Assembly: GCF_028289705.1 (NCBI RefSeq)
Contig: NZ_JANQOI010000137.1
Coordinates: 1-64,000 of the forward strand
Source: Pelagibius sp.
GTDB lineage: Bacteria > Pseudomonadota > Alphaproteobacteria > Kiloniellales > Kiloniellaceae
Direction of reading: 5' to 3'
Length of the DNA stretch: 64,000 bases
Shown: one piece after another, positions 42,270 to 51,783 of the stretch
Layout of the letters: every line of letters starts with the position of its first letter
Numbering within the stretch: the first letter of the stretch is position 1
Position numbers and translations under genes: made by a program
The notes under the pieces: model-generated
What the model saw: the letters and a program-made list of their open reading frames with translations, nothing else
The model's database searches: none
What the model was told of the DNA's origin: nothing

Positions 42270-44381
42270 ATGGCAAACGGCGGAAACGGCTACGACGGCC
42301 CGGTTCTGGAGTGCAGGGACCTCTGCATCTCCTATTTCACCCGGGCCGGCGAAATCCCTGCGGTGATCGATTTCAACCTGACCCTCGAACAGGGCGGGTC
42401 GGTGGGCCTGGTGGGCGAGTCCGGTTGTGGCAAGTCCACGGTCGCCATGGCCATCATGCAGTACCTCGGCAAGAACGGCGCCATCGTCGGTGGGCAGGTG
42501 CTTTACAAGGGCCGCGACCTGTCCTCCTTCAGCCAGGAAGAGTTGCGCCAGTTGCGCGGCAACGAGATCTCCATGGTCTACCAGGAGCCCATGGCCTCGC
42601 TGAACCCCAGCATGACTCTGGGCCGGCAGTTGATGGAAGTGCCACTCTGTCACGAGGACATCAGCGAGAAGGAGGCCTACGACCGCGCCGCCCAGATCCT
42701 GGCCGACGTCAAGCTGCCGGACCCCGACCGGGTGATGGCAGCCTATCCGCATCAGATTTCCGGCGGCCAGCAGCAGCGCGTGGTCATCGCCATGGCGCTG
42801 CTGTCCAATCCCTCGCTGCTGCTGCTCGACGAGCCGACGACGGCCCTCGACGTGACGGTGGAGGCGGGCATCGTCGAACTGATCGGCGAGATCGCCGGGC
42901 GCTTCAACACCTCGATGGTCTACATCTCCCACAATCTGGGACTGATCCTGGAGACCTGCGACCGGGTCAACGTCATGTATTCCGGGGTGGTGGTGGAGCA
43001 CGGCTCCGTCTCCGAGGTCTTCGACCACATGCGCCACCCCTATACCAAGGGCCTGTTCGGCTGCATTCCCCTGCCCGGTGCCGACAAGACTGCGCATCCC
43101 TTGGTCCCCATCCGCGGGCAACTGCCGCTCCCCCACCAGCGCCCCAGCGGCTGCTACTTCGGGCCGCGCTGCGACTTCTTCACCGGCGGAACCTGCGACC
43201 AGGACGGGCTGCACATGACCGAGGTGCCCAACGAGCCGGGGCATACCGTGCGCTGCCGCCGCTGGCAGGAGATCGATTGGGACAGCTACAATCCCGAGGG
43301 CGTGGGGGCCGGCGACATGCAGGCCGGAGACGTGGTGCTCTCCATCGACAACATGAAGAAGTACTACGAGGTCACCGACAACTCGATCGCCGCCATGATC
43401 AAGGGCAATCGGGTGCGCCACGTCAAAGCCAACGAGAGCATCACCTTCGATGCACGCTCCTGCGAGACGGTGGCCATCGTCGGCGAGTCCGGCTGCGGCA
43501 AATCGACGTTCGCCAAGGTGCTGATGGGCCTGGAGACCGCCACCGAAGGCAAGGTGGTGTTCAACGGCAAGGACATTTCCCAGGAGGAGGTCCAGAAGCG
43601 CTCGCCGGAGCAGATCGGCTCCATGCAGATGGTCTTCCAGAACCCCTTCGACACCTTGAACCCCAGTCACACGGTGGGCTCCCAGCTCGCCCGGGTGATC
43701 CGCAAGTTCGGCGTCGAGACCGACAAGCACAAGGTCGAGGCCCGGGTCATGGAACTGCTGGATCTGGTGAAGCTGCCGCGCGAATTCGCCCGGCGCAGGC
43801 CGCGCCAGCTTTCCGGCGGACAGAAGCAGCGCGTCGGGATCGCCCGGGCCTTTGCTGGCAATCCCTCCACGGTGGTCGCCGACGAGCCGGTCTCGGCGCT
43901 CGACGTTTCCGTGCAGGCCGCGGTGACCGGGCTGTTGATGGACATCCAGTCCACCTATCGCACCACGCTGCTGTTCATCAGCCACGATCTCAGCCTGGTG
44001 CGCTATCTGGCGGACCGGGTGGTGGTGATGTACCTCGGCAACATCGTGGAGCAGGGGACGACGGACGAGGTCTTCGCGCCGCCCTATCACCCTTACACGG
44101 AGGCGCTGCTCTCGGCGGTTCCCATCGCCGACACCTCGGTGGAGAAGAAGCGGATCATCTTGGAAGGCAATCTGCCCTCGGTCACCAACCCGCCGAGCGG
44201 ATGCCCCTTCAACACCCGTTGCCCGCGCAAGATCGGCGAGATCTGCGAGACCCAGGCGCCGCCGACCTACGAACCGACGTCGGGACACCAGATCGCCTGC
44301 CACCTCTCGGTTGAGAGTTTTGAGGCGATGCAGCCGGTGATCGTGCAGGCGGACCAGCCTGCCAGCCCGGCAGCGGAGTAG
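42270..44381 (+). CDS. Fused peptide ABC transporter ATPase (DppD-DppF type)
   Basis: A 703-residue protein joining two ABC ATPases. Domain 1 (about 10-340) has [22 protein letters not shown] and a C-terminal oligopeptide extension with Cys residues. Domain 2 (about 350-690) repeats GESGCGKS, LSGGQKQRVGIARAF and another CPFNTRCPR cysteine motif. Both halves keep Walker A and B, and could work as a heterodimer in one chain. AGGAGG precedes the ATG. Last gene of the operon. Confidence 0.94.
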   Translation: MANGGNGYDGPVLECRDLCISYFTRAGEIPAVIDFNLTLEQGGSVGLVGESGCGKSTVAMAIMQYLGKNGAIVGGQVLYKGRDLSSFSQEELRQLRGNEISMVYQEPMASLNPSMTLGRQLMEVPLCHEDISEKEAYDRAAQILADVKLPDPDRVMAAYPHQISGGQQQRVVIAMALLSNPSLLLLDEPTTALDVTVEAGIVELIGEIAGRFNTSMVYISHNLGLILETCDRVNVMYSGVVVEHGSVSEVFDHMRHPYTKGLFGCIPLPGADKTAHPLVPIRGQLPLPHQRPSGCYFGPRCDFFTGGTCDQDGLHMTEVPNEPGHTVRCRRWQEIDWDSYNPEGVGAGDMQAGDVVLSIDNMKKYYEVTDNSIAAMIKGNRVRHVKANESITFDARSCETVAIVGESGCGKSTFAKVLMGLETATEGKVVFNGKDISQEEVQKRSPEQIGSMQMVFQNPFDTLNPSHTVGSQLARVIRKFGVETDKHKVEARVMELLDLVKLPREFARRRPRQLSGGQKQRVGIARAFAGNPSTVVADEPVSALDVSVQAAVTGLLMDIQSTYRTTLLFISHDLSLVRYLADRVVVMYLGNIVEQGTTDEVFAPPYHPYTEALLSAVPIADTSVEKKRIILEGNLPSVTNPPSGCPFNTRCPRKIGEICETQAPPTYEPTSGHQIACHLSVESFEAMQPVIVQADQPASPAAE

Positions 44382-44404
44382 AACCCCCGGCCGCTCCGTT
44401 CTAC
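44378..44404 (+). terminator. Hairpin at the end of the peptide transporter operon
   Basis: GTAGAAC at 44378-44384 pairs with GTTCTAC at 44398-44404, beginning over the stop codon. There is no T-run. Terminator role uncertain. Confidence 0.45.
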
Positions 44405-44506
44405 CCGGACTACCGCTTCTGCGCCGCCGCGTTGGACCAGCGGAGCCTTGTGGCCGCCGTCATGCGGTCGTACCCTTTTGCCATGAATCACGGGGTTGGT
44501 GTCTCA

Positions 44507-45595
44507 ATGGTTAATGGCCGGACCGGGGGACTGTGGCGCCTGATGGCGATGACTGCCTGCGTGGTTGCCGCCGCGGTCCTGTCGGCCTGTACCGTAGAGG
44601 TCGGCCCGCCGCCCGAGTCGGACCCTCCGTTGGTCGCGGAGCGGGAGAAGCAACCACCGCCGCCGCCACAACCCACCGAACCGCAGGCCTGGTCCCGGGA
44701 CATCAATTTCGAGGGCGGGGAGCAGCGGGTCCAGCGCGATCAGATGGCCGAGGGACTGGTCGGCGAAGCGGAAGCGCCCAATTACAGCGGGGAGCGCCTC
44801 ACCTATGAGAGCGCCCTGTCCGGCGAACGTCCGCCGACGCCGGCCGAGCTGATGCGCGAACGCGCCCGCCAGCGGCTTCTGGAGGCCCAGGGCGGGGCAA
44901 ACGGGACGGCCGCGGTGCCGCCGCCGCAGATCGCCGCCGCGCCTGTGGCGGACGTCAGCACTGAATCCCTGCCGGCCCAGGGTGACCAGGATGGCCAGGA
45001 GATTGAGACGGCGGAGCAGGCCCCGACGCCGCCCGTTGCCGCGGACGCGGCCGCGGATGCGATGGAGCCGATGTCTGAGGACCCGGTCGCCACGCCCTCC
45101 GCGGAGCCGATCGCAAGCGCGTCGAACCCGGACGCGGCCCCGGCCACGACCCCGACCACGACCCCGGCGGATGCGGGCGAAGACCAGACCCTGGCCGTGG
45201 CGCAGCCGACGGTCGCCGACCAGAAGCGCGCCGATCTGTCAGCCTCGGCAGAGGGCTCCAGTGCCTCGGTGACCGAGGAGGAGACGGCAGCGCTGCCTCT
45301 GGAGCCCTGGGATGCCCCTGCGGGCACCATTCTGGTCCAGGTCTCTGCAATCCAGGACAGGGGAAAGATCGCCGGCGAGTGGCAACGTCTGAAGGCGGGC
45401 TACCCCTCGGTCCTGGGTCCGCTGCGTCTGGTGGTGGAGGAGGCCAAGCTCGGCGACAAGGGGGTTTTCTTCCGTGTGCAGGCCGGCGGCTTCGCATCCC
45501 AGGAGCAGGCGGAAGAAGCCTGCTCTGTGCTGACGGGGCAGGGTCAGGCCTGCTTCGTGGTCGAGCGGCCCGCAGGGACGCAGGCGGAGTCTTAG
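44507..45595 (+). CDS. SPOR-domain lipoprotein
   Basis: A 362-residue lipoprotein. A hydrophobic stretch ends in the lipobox VLSAC (Cys about residue 26), then a long disordered Pro/Ala/Thr-rich region, including a short Thr-Pro repeat near residues 205-220. The C-terminal SPOR domain spans about 268-350 (TILVQVSAIQDRGKIAGEWQRL and FFRVQAGGFASQEQAEEAC). SPOR domains bind denuded glycan at the division site. Start 44507 follows GGGGTTGGTG; an in-frame ATG at 44483 lacks a ribosome site. Confidence 0.85.
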   Translation: MVNGRTGGLWRLMAMTACVVAAAVLSACTVEVGPPPESDPPLVAEREKQPPPPPQPTEPQAWSRDINFEGGEQRVQRDQMAEGLVGEAEAPNYSGERLTYESALSGERPPTPAELMRERARQRLLEAQGGANGTAAVPPPQIAAAPVADVSTESLPAQGDQDGQEIETAEQAPTPPVAADAAADAMEPMSEDPVATPSAEPIASASNPDAAPATTPTTTPADAGEDQTLAVAQPTVADQKRADLSASAEGSSASVTEEETAALPLEPWDAPAGTILVQVSAIQDRGKIAGEWQRLKAGYPSVLGPLRLVVEEAKLGDKGVFFRVQAGGFASQEQAEEACSVLTGQGQACFVVERPAGTQAES

Positions 45596-45612
45596 GCGGA
45601 ATCTCGGGCGGG

Positions 45613-45843
45613 TTAGCGCGTGATCCTGATTTCGCTGTCAGTGACGGTGGCAAAGGGGACACGCATTGCGACCAGCTTCCATTCCGGTCCGCGGCCTTCC
45701 GCCCAGTGGCGAAACTGCTGCTTGGCGCGGTGCACCACCTCGTCTTCGCTCTGCTCGTGGGCACTGATCACCTGTTGGTAGATCTCCAGGTGAATCTGAT
45801 GCTCATCGTCGTCCAGCTGAAGCTTCACATCGTACTTCGGCAT
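45613..45843 (-). CDS. Small conserved-looking protein, unknown function
   Basis: A 76-residue acidic protein beginning MPKYDVKLQLDDDEHQIH, with a helix YQQVISAHEQSEDEVVHRAKQQF. It has no membrane or export feature. The frame continues to an ATG at 45885, which is also possible. It is convergent with the SPOR gene. Not recognised. Confidence 0.6.
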   Translation of the reverse strand: MPKYDVKLQLDDDEHQIHLEIYQQVISAHEQSEDEVVHRAKQQFRHWAEGRGPEWKLVAMRVPFATVTDSEIRITR

Positions 45844-45942
45844 GGATTTGCATCCTGCTTTGATTTCATCGACCTTTAGGATCATGGGCTAAGACCCCTT
45901 GAGCTTTCGTTAAGTGAGCCGCAGGCCGGTTCGGAGCTTTGG

Positions 45943-45957
45943 TTAAGACTTCCTTAA
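45943..45957. promoter_or_regulatory. Canonical CtrA binding site
   Basis: TTAAGACTTCCTTAA matches TTAA-N7-TTAA exactly, the CtrA full-site consensus of alphaproteobacteria. Other TTAA half sites follow at 45991 and 46012. It lies about 110-120 bases before the hybrid kinase start, and 100 from the small divergent gene. CtrA control of either is inferred. Confidence 0.6.
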
Positions 45958-46064
45958 TCCCGGCTTGATAGCTCTCTAGTCGACGAATCGTTAACCTTGG
46001 TGTCATTTGAGTTAATATCGTTCTTTGTGAAACCCGGTGTCAGGGTTGGGATACGGGGGCAAGG

Positions 46065-49000
46065 ATGGGCCGGACCGCTCAGCCACTTTTTGAAGGAATG
46101 ATCGGGAGTCTGCGCGGAACAGGCATGCCCCTCGGAGAGACAGGCCAAAGCATCGATCATTGGGATCCGGCGACCTTCGCCGGGCGGGCCATCGAACGGC
46201 TTCCCGTCGCCGTGGCCATCGCTGCGTGCAATGGCATGCAGAGCGAACCGTCGCTGATCTACGGCAACGCCGCCTTTGTCCGCCTGACGGCAACTGAGCC
46301 GTCGGCAGAGGCGCCGCGGCCGCTGTTGCAGTGCCTGGGCGCCGAGCGGAGCGTGGCAGAGGACCGGCGGGCCGCGCGTTGCCTGGATGACGGAGAGGGC
46401 TTTGTCGAAACGCTCTCCGCCTGTGTGCTCTCTGAGACGAAGAAATCGCTGCGCTGTCAGTGGGAACCGCTCGGCCTCGCTTTCGGCGGCGCGCCCTGCT
46501 GGACCGTGACCCTGACCGAGATGGAACAGCCCAGCAGCCTTCCCGACAGCGAAGACTGCCTGCGCATGGTTCTGGAGTATGCGCCGCTCTACATCAACTT
46601 CAAGGACCGGGAAGGGCGTTACATCGCCGCGAGCCGACAGTGGCGCAAGCTGCATAATCTCACGCCCCGGGAGCTGGCCGGCCGCCTGCCCGAGGAGATT
46701 TCGGAAGACAAGGACTGGGCCCGCCAGACCAGCAAGGCCGATCGCGAGGTTCTGGAGAGCGGGCGCCTCTTCGCCCAGGAAGAGTCCCTGATCATCAATG
46801 GCGAGTCGCGGACGGTCCTGACCATCAAGTTCCCGCGATTCGGATCCGACGGAGAGATCATCGGACTGGGCACCCTGGGAAGCGATCTGACCGAGCGCAA
46901 GCGCGCGGAGCGGGCGCTGCTCCTCAGCGAGATGGAAGCCGCCCGGACCAAGGCCCTGCTCTCGGAAGCCGTCGAAAGCATGACCGACGGCTTCGTCTGG
47001 TACGGCGACGACGGCAACCTCATCCTCTGCAATCGCAAGTATCGGGAGCTCTTTCCGACGGTAGCGGAGGATCTCTGCCCCGGCGCGAACTACAACGACC
47101 TGGTGAAGCTGGCCTTCGACCGCGAGCAGTTCTCGGTTCTGGCGGTCGAAGAGTCCAGCCTGGAGGAGATGTCGCGGGCGGACTACATCAGGCAACAGCC
47201 TCGGTTCCGCACCAAGACCAGCGAGGGGCGCTGGATCGAGGCCCGCAATCACCCGGTGGAGGCCGGCGGCTTCATCGGTATCCGCCTGGATATCACCGAA
47301 CAGGTTGCCGCGGAGGAAGCGCTGAAGGAGAGCGAGCTGCGCTTCAAGGATTTCGCCCAGTCCGGCCCCGGGGGCTTCTGGGAAATGGACGAGAACCTGC
47401 GGATTATCTCCTTCTTCGACGTGCAGACCGCCAGCGGGCGCTCGCGCCCCCTCGCGCAGGAGGCCATCGGCCGAACCCTCTGGGAGCTTTTTGCGGTCGA
47501 TGTAGAGCAGCACGCCCAGTGGCAGAATTGCCGCAGGGATCTGGAGCTGCGGCGGCCCATCAAGGACCTGCGGGCGGCCTATCGCGACGAGGCCGGGCGC
47601 CACTACTTCTGGCGCATCAACGGCAAACCGCACTATGACCGGGCCGGACGTTTCAGCGGCTATCGCGGCGTGGCCGAGGACGAGACGGCGGAGGTGGAGG
47701 CGCGGCGGCGCGCGGAAGCGGCGGAGGCGCGGCTGATCGACGCCATCGAGAGCATGTCGGAAGGCTTTGCCCTCTACGATGCCGAAGACCGGCTGGTTCT
47801 CTGCAACAGCAACTACCGCAGCATCTGCGCCAACGGCGGTGCGCATGTGGTTCCGGGCATAGCCTTCGAGGAAATCATCCGCATCAATGTCGCCCATGGC
47901 TATATTCCGGGCCTGCAGAGCGGACGGGCCGTGGAGGATTGGATTCAGCGCCGCCTTGCCAAGCACCGCTCCGCCAACAGCTGTGTGACGCAGCGCTGGT
48001 CCGACGGGCGCTATTTCATGGTGATGGAACGGCGCACGCGCGAGGGGGGGATCGCGTCGATCCTCAGCGACATTACGGCCTTGCAGAACGCCCGGCGGGA
48101 TGCGGAGCGTGCCAACGACGCAAAAACACGATTTCTGGCCGCCGCCAGCCACGACCTGCGCCAGCCCCTGCACGCGATCGAGTTGTTCATCGCGGCCCTG
48201 GATGCGACGGTCGAGGGCGAGGACGCCCACGAAATCGTCGCCGACCTGCGCGAGGCCTCGGAGGCGGCGGGACGGCTCCTGGACGCGCTCCTGGACATCT
48301 CGGAGCTGGAAACCGGCAAGCTCGAAGGACAGTTCCAGTCGTTCCCCGTGCAAAGGGTTCTGGACGGGATGCAGAAGGTCTACAGCCAGCAGGCGCGTCA
48401 GAAGAACCTGACTTTGCGCGTGGTCCCCTCAACGCAGTTGGTCTATAGCGACCCCGTCCTGCTGGAACGCATCCTCAGCAACCTTCTCTCCAACGCGGTG
48501 CGCTACACCGAGGCGGGGACCATCCTGCTTGGCTGCCGCCGGCGCGGGAGAAAGCTGTGCATCGAGGTCTGGGACACAGGTCCCGGAATTCCCGAAAACG
48601 AACGGGTCGCGGTCTTCGAGGAGTTCCACCAGCTTGAGAACCCTGCCCGGGATCGACGGAAAGGCGTTGGCCTGGGCCTTTCCATCGTTCAGCGGCTGGC
48701 CAACATCCTGGGTCACGAAGTCCACCTGCGCTCGCAGCCGGGCCACGGCAGCATGTTTGCCGTCGAGCTTACGCTGGCGGATACCACCCACGCCGTGGAC
48801 GGCCCCCGCCGCTCAGCCGCGATTTTGCCACCGCCGCTGCAGGGCCTTCGGGTCTTGGTGATCGAGGACGATATCCAGGTTCAGAAGGCCATGTCGGCGG
48901 CGCTGGAGCCCGCGGGATGCCGGGTTTCCGTCGCATCGGACCATCAGCAGGCCCATGAGCTACTGTGGGAGCTGGATGCAAAGGTCGACCTTATCGTGTC

Positions 49001-49244
49001 CGATTACCTCTTGCCCATGCAGGTCAACGGAGTCGAGACGGCCCTCAGTCTGCGCCGCGCCTGCGGCCGGCAAATCCCCGTCCTGATCGTAACCGCCGAT
49101 CAGGGCGAGGGCCCGCGCCGGGAGATTGCCGCCCAGGGCTTCAATGCCTTGCAGAAACCGGTCAGTTTCGAAGCGCTGCAGTCCGCCCTCACCAACCTGA
49201 TCGAACGCGAAGACGACGATAGCTGGGGCTCAGCGGCAGAATAA
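46065..49244 (+). CDS. Multi-PAS hybrid sensor histidine kinase/response regulator
   Basis: A 1059-residue protein without clear transmembrane segments. It has three to four PAS-like domains (about 165-290, 300-430, 440-550 and 560-670), of which two share the pattern ESMTDGFVWY/ESMSEGFALYD typical of PAS_7. These are followed by a HisKA domain with phospho-acceptor His696 in AASHDLRQPLH, HATPase_c (NLLSNAVRYTEAG, DTGPGIPENE, GVGLGLSIV), and a C-terminal receiver with Asp980 (IVSDYLLPM). It would act in a cytoplasmic phosphorelay; the partner is not encoded nearby. A CtrA site precedes it. Confidence 0.9.
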   Translation: MGRTAQPLFEGMIGSLRGTGMPLGETGQSIDHWDPATFAGRAIERLPVAVAIAACNGMQSEPSLIYGNAAFVRLTATEPSAEAPRPLLQCLGAERSVAEDRRAARCLDDGEGFVETLSACVLSETKKSLRCQWEPLGLAFGGAPCWTVTLTEMEQPSSLPDSEDCLRMVLEYAPLYINFKDREGRYIAASRQWRKLHNLTPRELAGRLPEEISEDKDWARQTSKADREVLESGRLFAQEESLIINGESRTVLTIKFPRFGSDGEIIGLGTLGSDLTERKRAERALLLSEMEAARTKALLSEAVESMTDGFVWYGDDGNLILCNRKYRELFPTVAEDLCPGANYNDLVKLAFDREQFSVLAVEESSLEEMSRADYIRQQPRFRTKTSEGRWIEARNHPVEAGGFIGIRLDITEQVAAEEALKESELRFKDFAQSGPGGFWEMDENLRIISFFDVQTASGRSRPLAQEAIGRTLWELFAVDVEQHAQWQNCRRDLELRRPIKDLRAAYRDEAGRHYFWRINGKPHYDRAGRFSGYRGVAEDETAEVEARRRAEAAEARLIDAIESMSEGFALYDAEDRLVLCNSNYRSICANGGAHVVPGIAFEEIIRINVAHGYIPGLQSGRAVEDWIQRRLAKHRSANSCVTQRWSDGRYFMVMERRTREGGIASILSDITALQNARRDAERANDAKTRFLAAASHDLRQPLHAIELFIAALDATVEGEDAHEIVADLREASEAAGRLLDALLDISELETGKLEGQFQSFPVQRVLDGMQKVYSQQARQKNLTLRVVPSTQLVYSDPVLLERILSNLLSNAVRYTEAGTILLGCRRRGRKLCIEVWDTGPGIPENERVAVFEEFHQLENPARDRRKGVGLGLSIVQRLANILGHEVHLRSQPGHGSMFAVELTLADTTHAVDGPRRSAAILPPPLQGLRVLVIEDDIQVQKAMSAALEPAGCRVSVASDHQQAHELLWELDAKVDLIVSDYLLPMQVNGVETALSLRRACGRQIPVLIVTADQGEGPRREIAAQGFNALQKPVSFEALQSALTNLIEREDDDSWGSAAE

Positions 49245-49268
49245 CGTAGGGGATGGCTTACAGTCCTC

Positions 49269-50780
49269 TTGCGCCGCCGCTGCGGGCGTGAGCGAATAGC
49301 GCCTGCGTCGCGTCAATCAGCTTCGGACCTTCTCTTGGCCCCTGCGCCGATCGACAATTACTGGCTGCTGCTCGTCCTTGTTGCAGGGCTGATCCACCTG
49401 TCCGGCATTTTCTCGGCCCTTCACGCCGTGGTCCGCACCCGCACGGCACAGGGGGCCGTTGCCTGGACCATCTCGCTGATCACCTTTCCTTATCTCGCGC
49501 TGCCGCTCTATTGGGTTTTCGGCCGCGGCAAGTTCCACGGCTACGTCGCCGCGCGGCGCAGCGGCGACTTGAAGATCCACCACATCGCCGCCGATCTGCG
49601 CAGGCGTCTGCACGGGCCGCAGATCCGCTTCGATAGCGGCGGCAACGACAGTCTTGCTGTGTTCGAGCGCCTGGCGGGCATGCCCTTCACGGCGGGAAAC
49701 CGCATCTCGCTGCTGCAGGACGGCGGCGCCACCTATGGTGCCATGTTCAGTGCCATCGACGCCGCGGACCGCTATGTCCTGCTTCAGTCCTACATGATCC
49801 GCGATGACGATCTGGGCCGCGATCTCAAGGCGCGCTTGCTGCGCAAGGCCGCCGACGGCGTTGCGGTCTATCTGCTCTACGATGAGATCGGCAGCTACGG
49901 ACTGCCGGCGGAGTTCGGTGCGGAGTTGCGGGCCGGCGGCGTCGATGTGCGGGCCTTTTCGACCACCCGGGGCCGGGTCAACCGCTTCCAGCTGAACTTC
50001 CGCAATCACCGCAAGACCCTGATCGTCGATGGCCTGACCGCTTTTGTCGGCGGCCTGAACTTCGGCGACGAGTATCTCGGGCGCGACGGAGCCGTCGGTG
50101 CCTGGCGCGACACCCATGTGCACTTCGCCGGGCCCGCCGTGCAGGCGGTCCAGTTGGCCTTCGTCGAGGACTGGTACTGGGCGGCCCGTGACGTGCCGGA
50201 GCTGTCCTGGAATCTCCAGGAGGGGAAGGGCGAGATGGCGGCCCTCGTTCTGCCCACGGGGCCGGCGGACTATTGGGACAGCTGCGAGCTCTTCCTGATC
50301 GAGGCCGTCTCCCGGGCGAGGCGGCGAATCTGGATCGCCAGTCCCTATTTCGTGCCCGACGAACAGATCCTTGCCGCCCTCCAGCTTGCCCGCCTGCGCG
50401 GGGTCGAGGTTCGGCTGCTGCTGCCCAACAAGGCCGATCACATGCTCGTCGACAGGGCCAGCTATGCGCACTATCCGATGGCCGAGCGCGCGGGGATTGA
50501 GATCTATCGTTATGAAGCCGGCTTCCTGCACCAGAAGGTCCTGCTGATCGATGACGAGCTGGCCTCCGTCGGCACGGCAAATCTCGACAACCGCTCCTTC
50601 CGCCTGAACTTCGAGATCTCGCTGGTCGTCTGGGACGCCCGTTTTGCCGAGCAGGTTGAGGCCATGCTGCTGCGCGACTTTACGGTCAGCCGGCGGGTGA
50701 TTGCCGGTGAGCTGGACGAGAAGTCTCTCTGGTTTCGCTTCGGGGTCAGCCTGTCGCGCCTGCTGGCGCCGATCCTGTGA
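49269..50780 (+). CDS. cls: Cardiolipin synthase
   Basis: A 503-residue phospholipase-D superfamily protein with two N-terminal membrane helices (YWLLLVLVAGLIHLSGIF; WTISLITFPYLALPLYWVFG). Two HKD motifs follow: HRKTLIVDG, and HQKVLLIDDELASVGTANLDNRS with NLD-NRSF. It condenses two phosphatidylglycerols to cardiolipin at the inner membrane. The start is uncertain, since TTG 49269 and TTG 49335 are both possible. It lies 24 bases after the kinase gene. Confidence 0.9.
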   Translation: MRRRCGRERIAPASRQSASDLLLAPAPIDNYWLLLVLVAGLIHLSGIFSALHAVVRTRTAQGAVAWTISLITFPYLALPLYWVFGRGKFHGYVAARRSGDLKIHHIAADLRRRLHGPQIRFDSGGNDSLAVFERLAGMPFTAGNRISLLQDGGATYGAMFSAIDAADRYVLLQSYMIRDDDLGRDLKARLLRKAADGVAVYLLYDEIGSYGLPAEFGAELRAGGVDVRAFSTTRGRVNRFQLNFRNHRKTLIVDGLTAFVGGLNFGDEYLGRDGAVGAWRDTHVHFAGPAVQAVQLAFVEDWYWAARDVPELSWNLQEGKGEMAALVLPTGPADYWDSCELFLIEAVSRARRRIWIASPYFVPDEQILAALQLARLRGVEVRLLLPNKADHMLVDRASYAHYPMAERAGIEIYRYEAGFLHQKVLLIDDELASVGTANLDNRSFRLNFEISLVVWDARFAEQVEAMLLRDFTVSRRVIAGELDEKSLWFRFGVSLSRLLAPIL

Positions 50781-50808
50781 TCCGGCGGCGAGTGGGCTCG
50801 CAGGCCGG

Positions 50809-51783
50809 CTACATCTTGCTGAAAGCGTCGATGGTGCGCAGCGCCGCCGGGCCGATGAGCACGACGAACAGTGGCGGCAGGATGAAGACGATCATCGGCA
50901 CCGTGAGCAGGGCAGGCAGGCGGGCCGCCTTTTCCTCCGCCTTCATGGCGCGTTCCTCGCGGGACTCCGCCGACAGCACGCGCAGCGAATGCGCCAGGGG
51001 CGTGCCGTAGCGTTCCGCCTGCAGCAACGTGCTGACCATGCCGCGCAGAACGGTAAGGTCGGTCCGCAGGGCGAGGTTCTGCAAGGCCACGCGCCGGTCC
51101 GGCAGGAAACCGAGCTCAAGGCCGGTGAGGCTGAACTCGTCGGCCAGCTCCGGCGCGGTCCTCTGCATTTCGTCGGCCACGCGCAGCAGGGTCGCGTCCA
51201 GGCTGAGGCCGGCCTCCGAGCAGATGACCATCAGGTCGAGCGCGTCAGGCAGCGACTTGCGGATGGCCTCGCGTCGTTTCTGGGCTGCATTGCGCACCAG
51301 GATGTCCGGCAGGTAGGCACCGAAGATCACCGCGCCCAAGGCGGCCCCAGCCTTGCCCACCGGGCTCAGGTTGTAGGCGTCCAGGCCGTAGATCAGAAAG
51401 GTCGCAATGCCGCCGAAGGCGAAGGGCAGGGCGAGCTTGAAGAAGAAGAAGCGGACCACGGCATCCTTGCTGCGCCACCCCGCCTGCATCAGCTTCAGGC
51501 TCACCTTCCGCGCCTGGGCGCTGCGCAGCAGCTTCAGTTTGTCGACCACCTTGTGCATCAGGGTGAGGCTGGGGAGCTGAGCCTCCCGACGGCGCGGCGT
51601 CATCATCCCGGCGCGCAGGTCGCGGCGCTGGTCGGCGATGAGCTTGGCCCGCTTGCTGGTGGCGTCGCGGTGCAGCAGCGCGAACCAGACCGCCAGGATG
51701 CTGACCAGGACGGAAACGCTCGAGAGGGCGACCAGCAGGTCCTCCACCGACATGCCGGCGGGCAGGAGGTCTTCCAGCGTCAT
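50809..51783 (-). CDS. tadC: Tad pilus inner-membrane protein TadC
   Basis: A 324-residue protein with four or so membrane segments and a T2SSF domain (LPDALDLMVICSEAGLSLDATLLRV). It is the second platform protein of the Tad machine. ATGA overlap with tadB. The last gene of the pilus block; the cardiolipin synthase gene ends 28 bases further on, in convergent orientation. Confidence 0.92.
   Translation of the reverse strand: MTLEDLLPAGMSVEDLLVALSSVSVLVSILAVWFALLHRDATSKRAKLIADQRRDLRAGMMTPRRREAQLPSLTLMHKVVDKLKLLRSAQARKVSLKLMQAGWRSKDAVVRFFFFKLALPFAFGGIATFLIYGLDAYNLSPVGKAGAALGAVIFGAYLPDILVRNAAQKRREAIRKSLPDALDLMVICSEAGLSLDATLLRVADEMQRTAPELADEFSLTGLELGFLPDRRVALQNLALRTDLTVLRGMVSTLLQAERYGTPLAHSLRVLSAESREERAMKAEEKAARLPALLTVPMIVFILPPLFVVLIGPAALRTIDAFSKM

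Noticed and set aside
42255-44303. 682-codon minus-strand frame opposite the fused ABC ATPase
   Set aside because: Antisense shadow of a strongly conserved gene; sequence is His/Gly/Asp-rich without motifs.
45954-48353. 799-codon minus-strand frame opposite the hybrid kinase
   Set aside because: Mirror of the kinase codon bias; no domain or start signal, and the plus-strand frame has clear PAS, HisKA and receiver domains.
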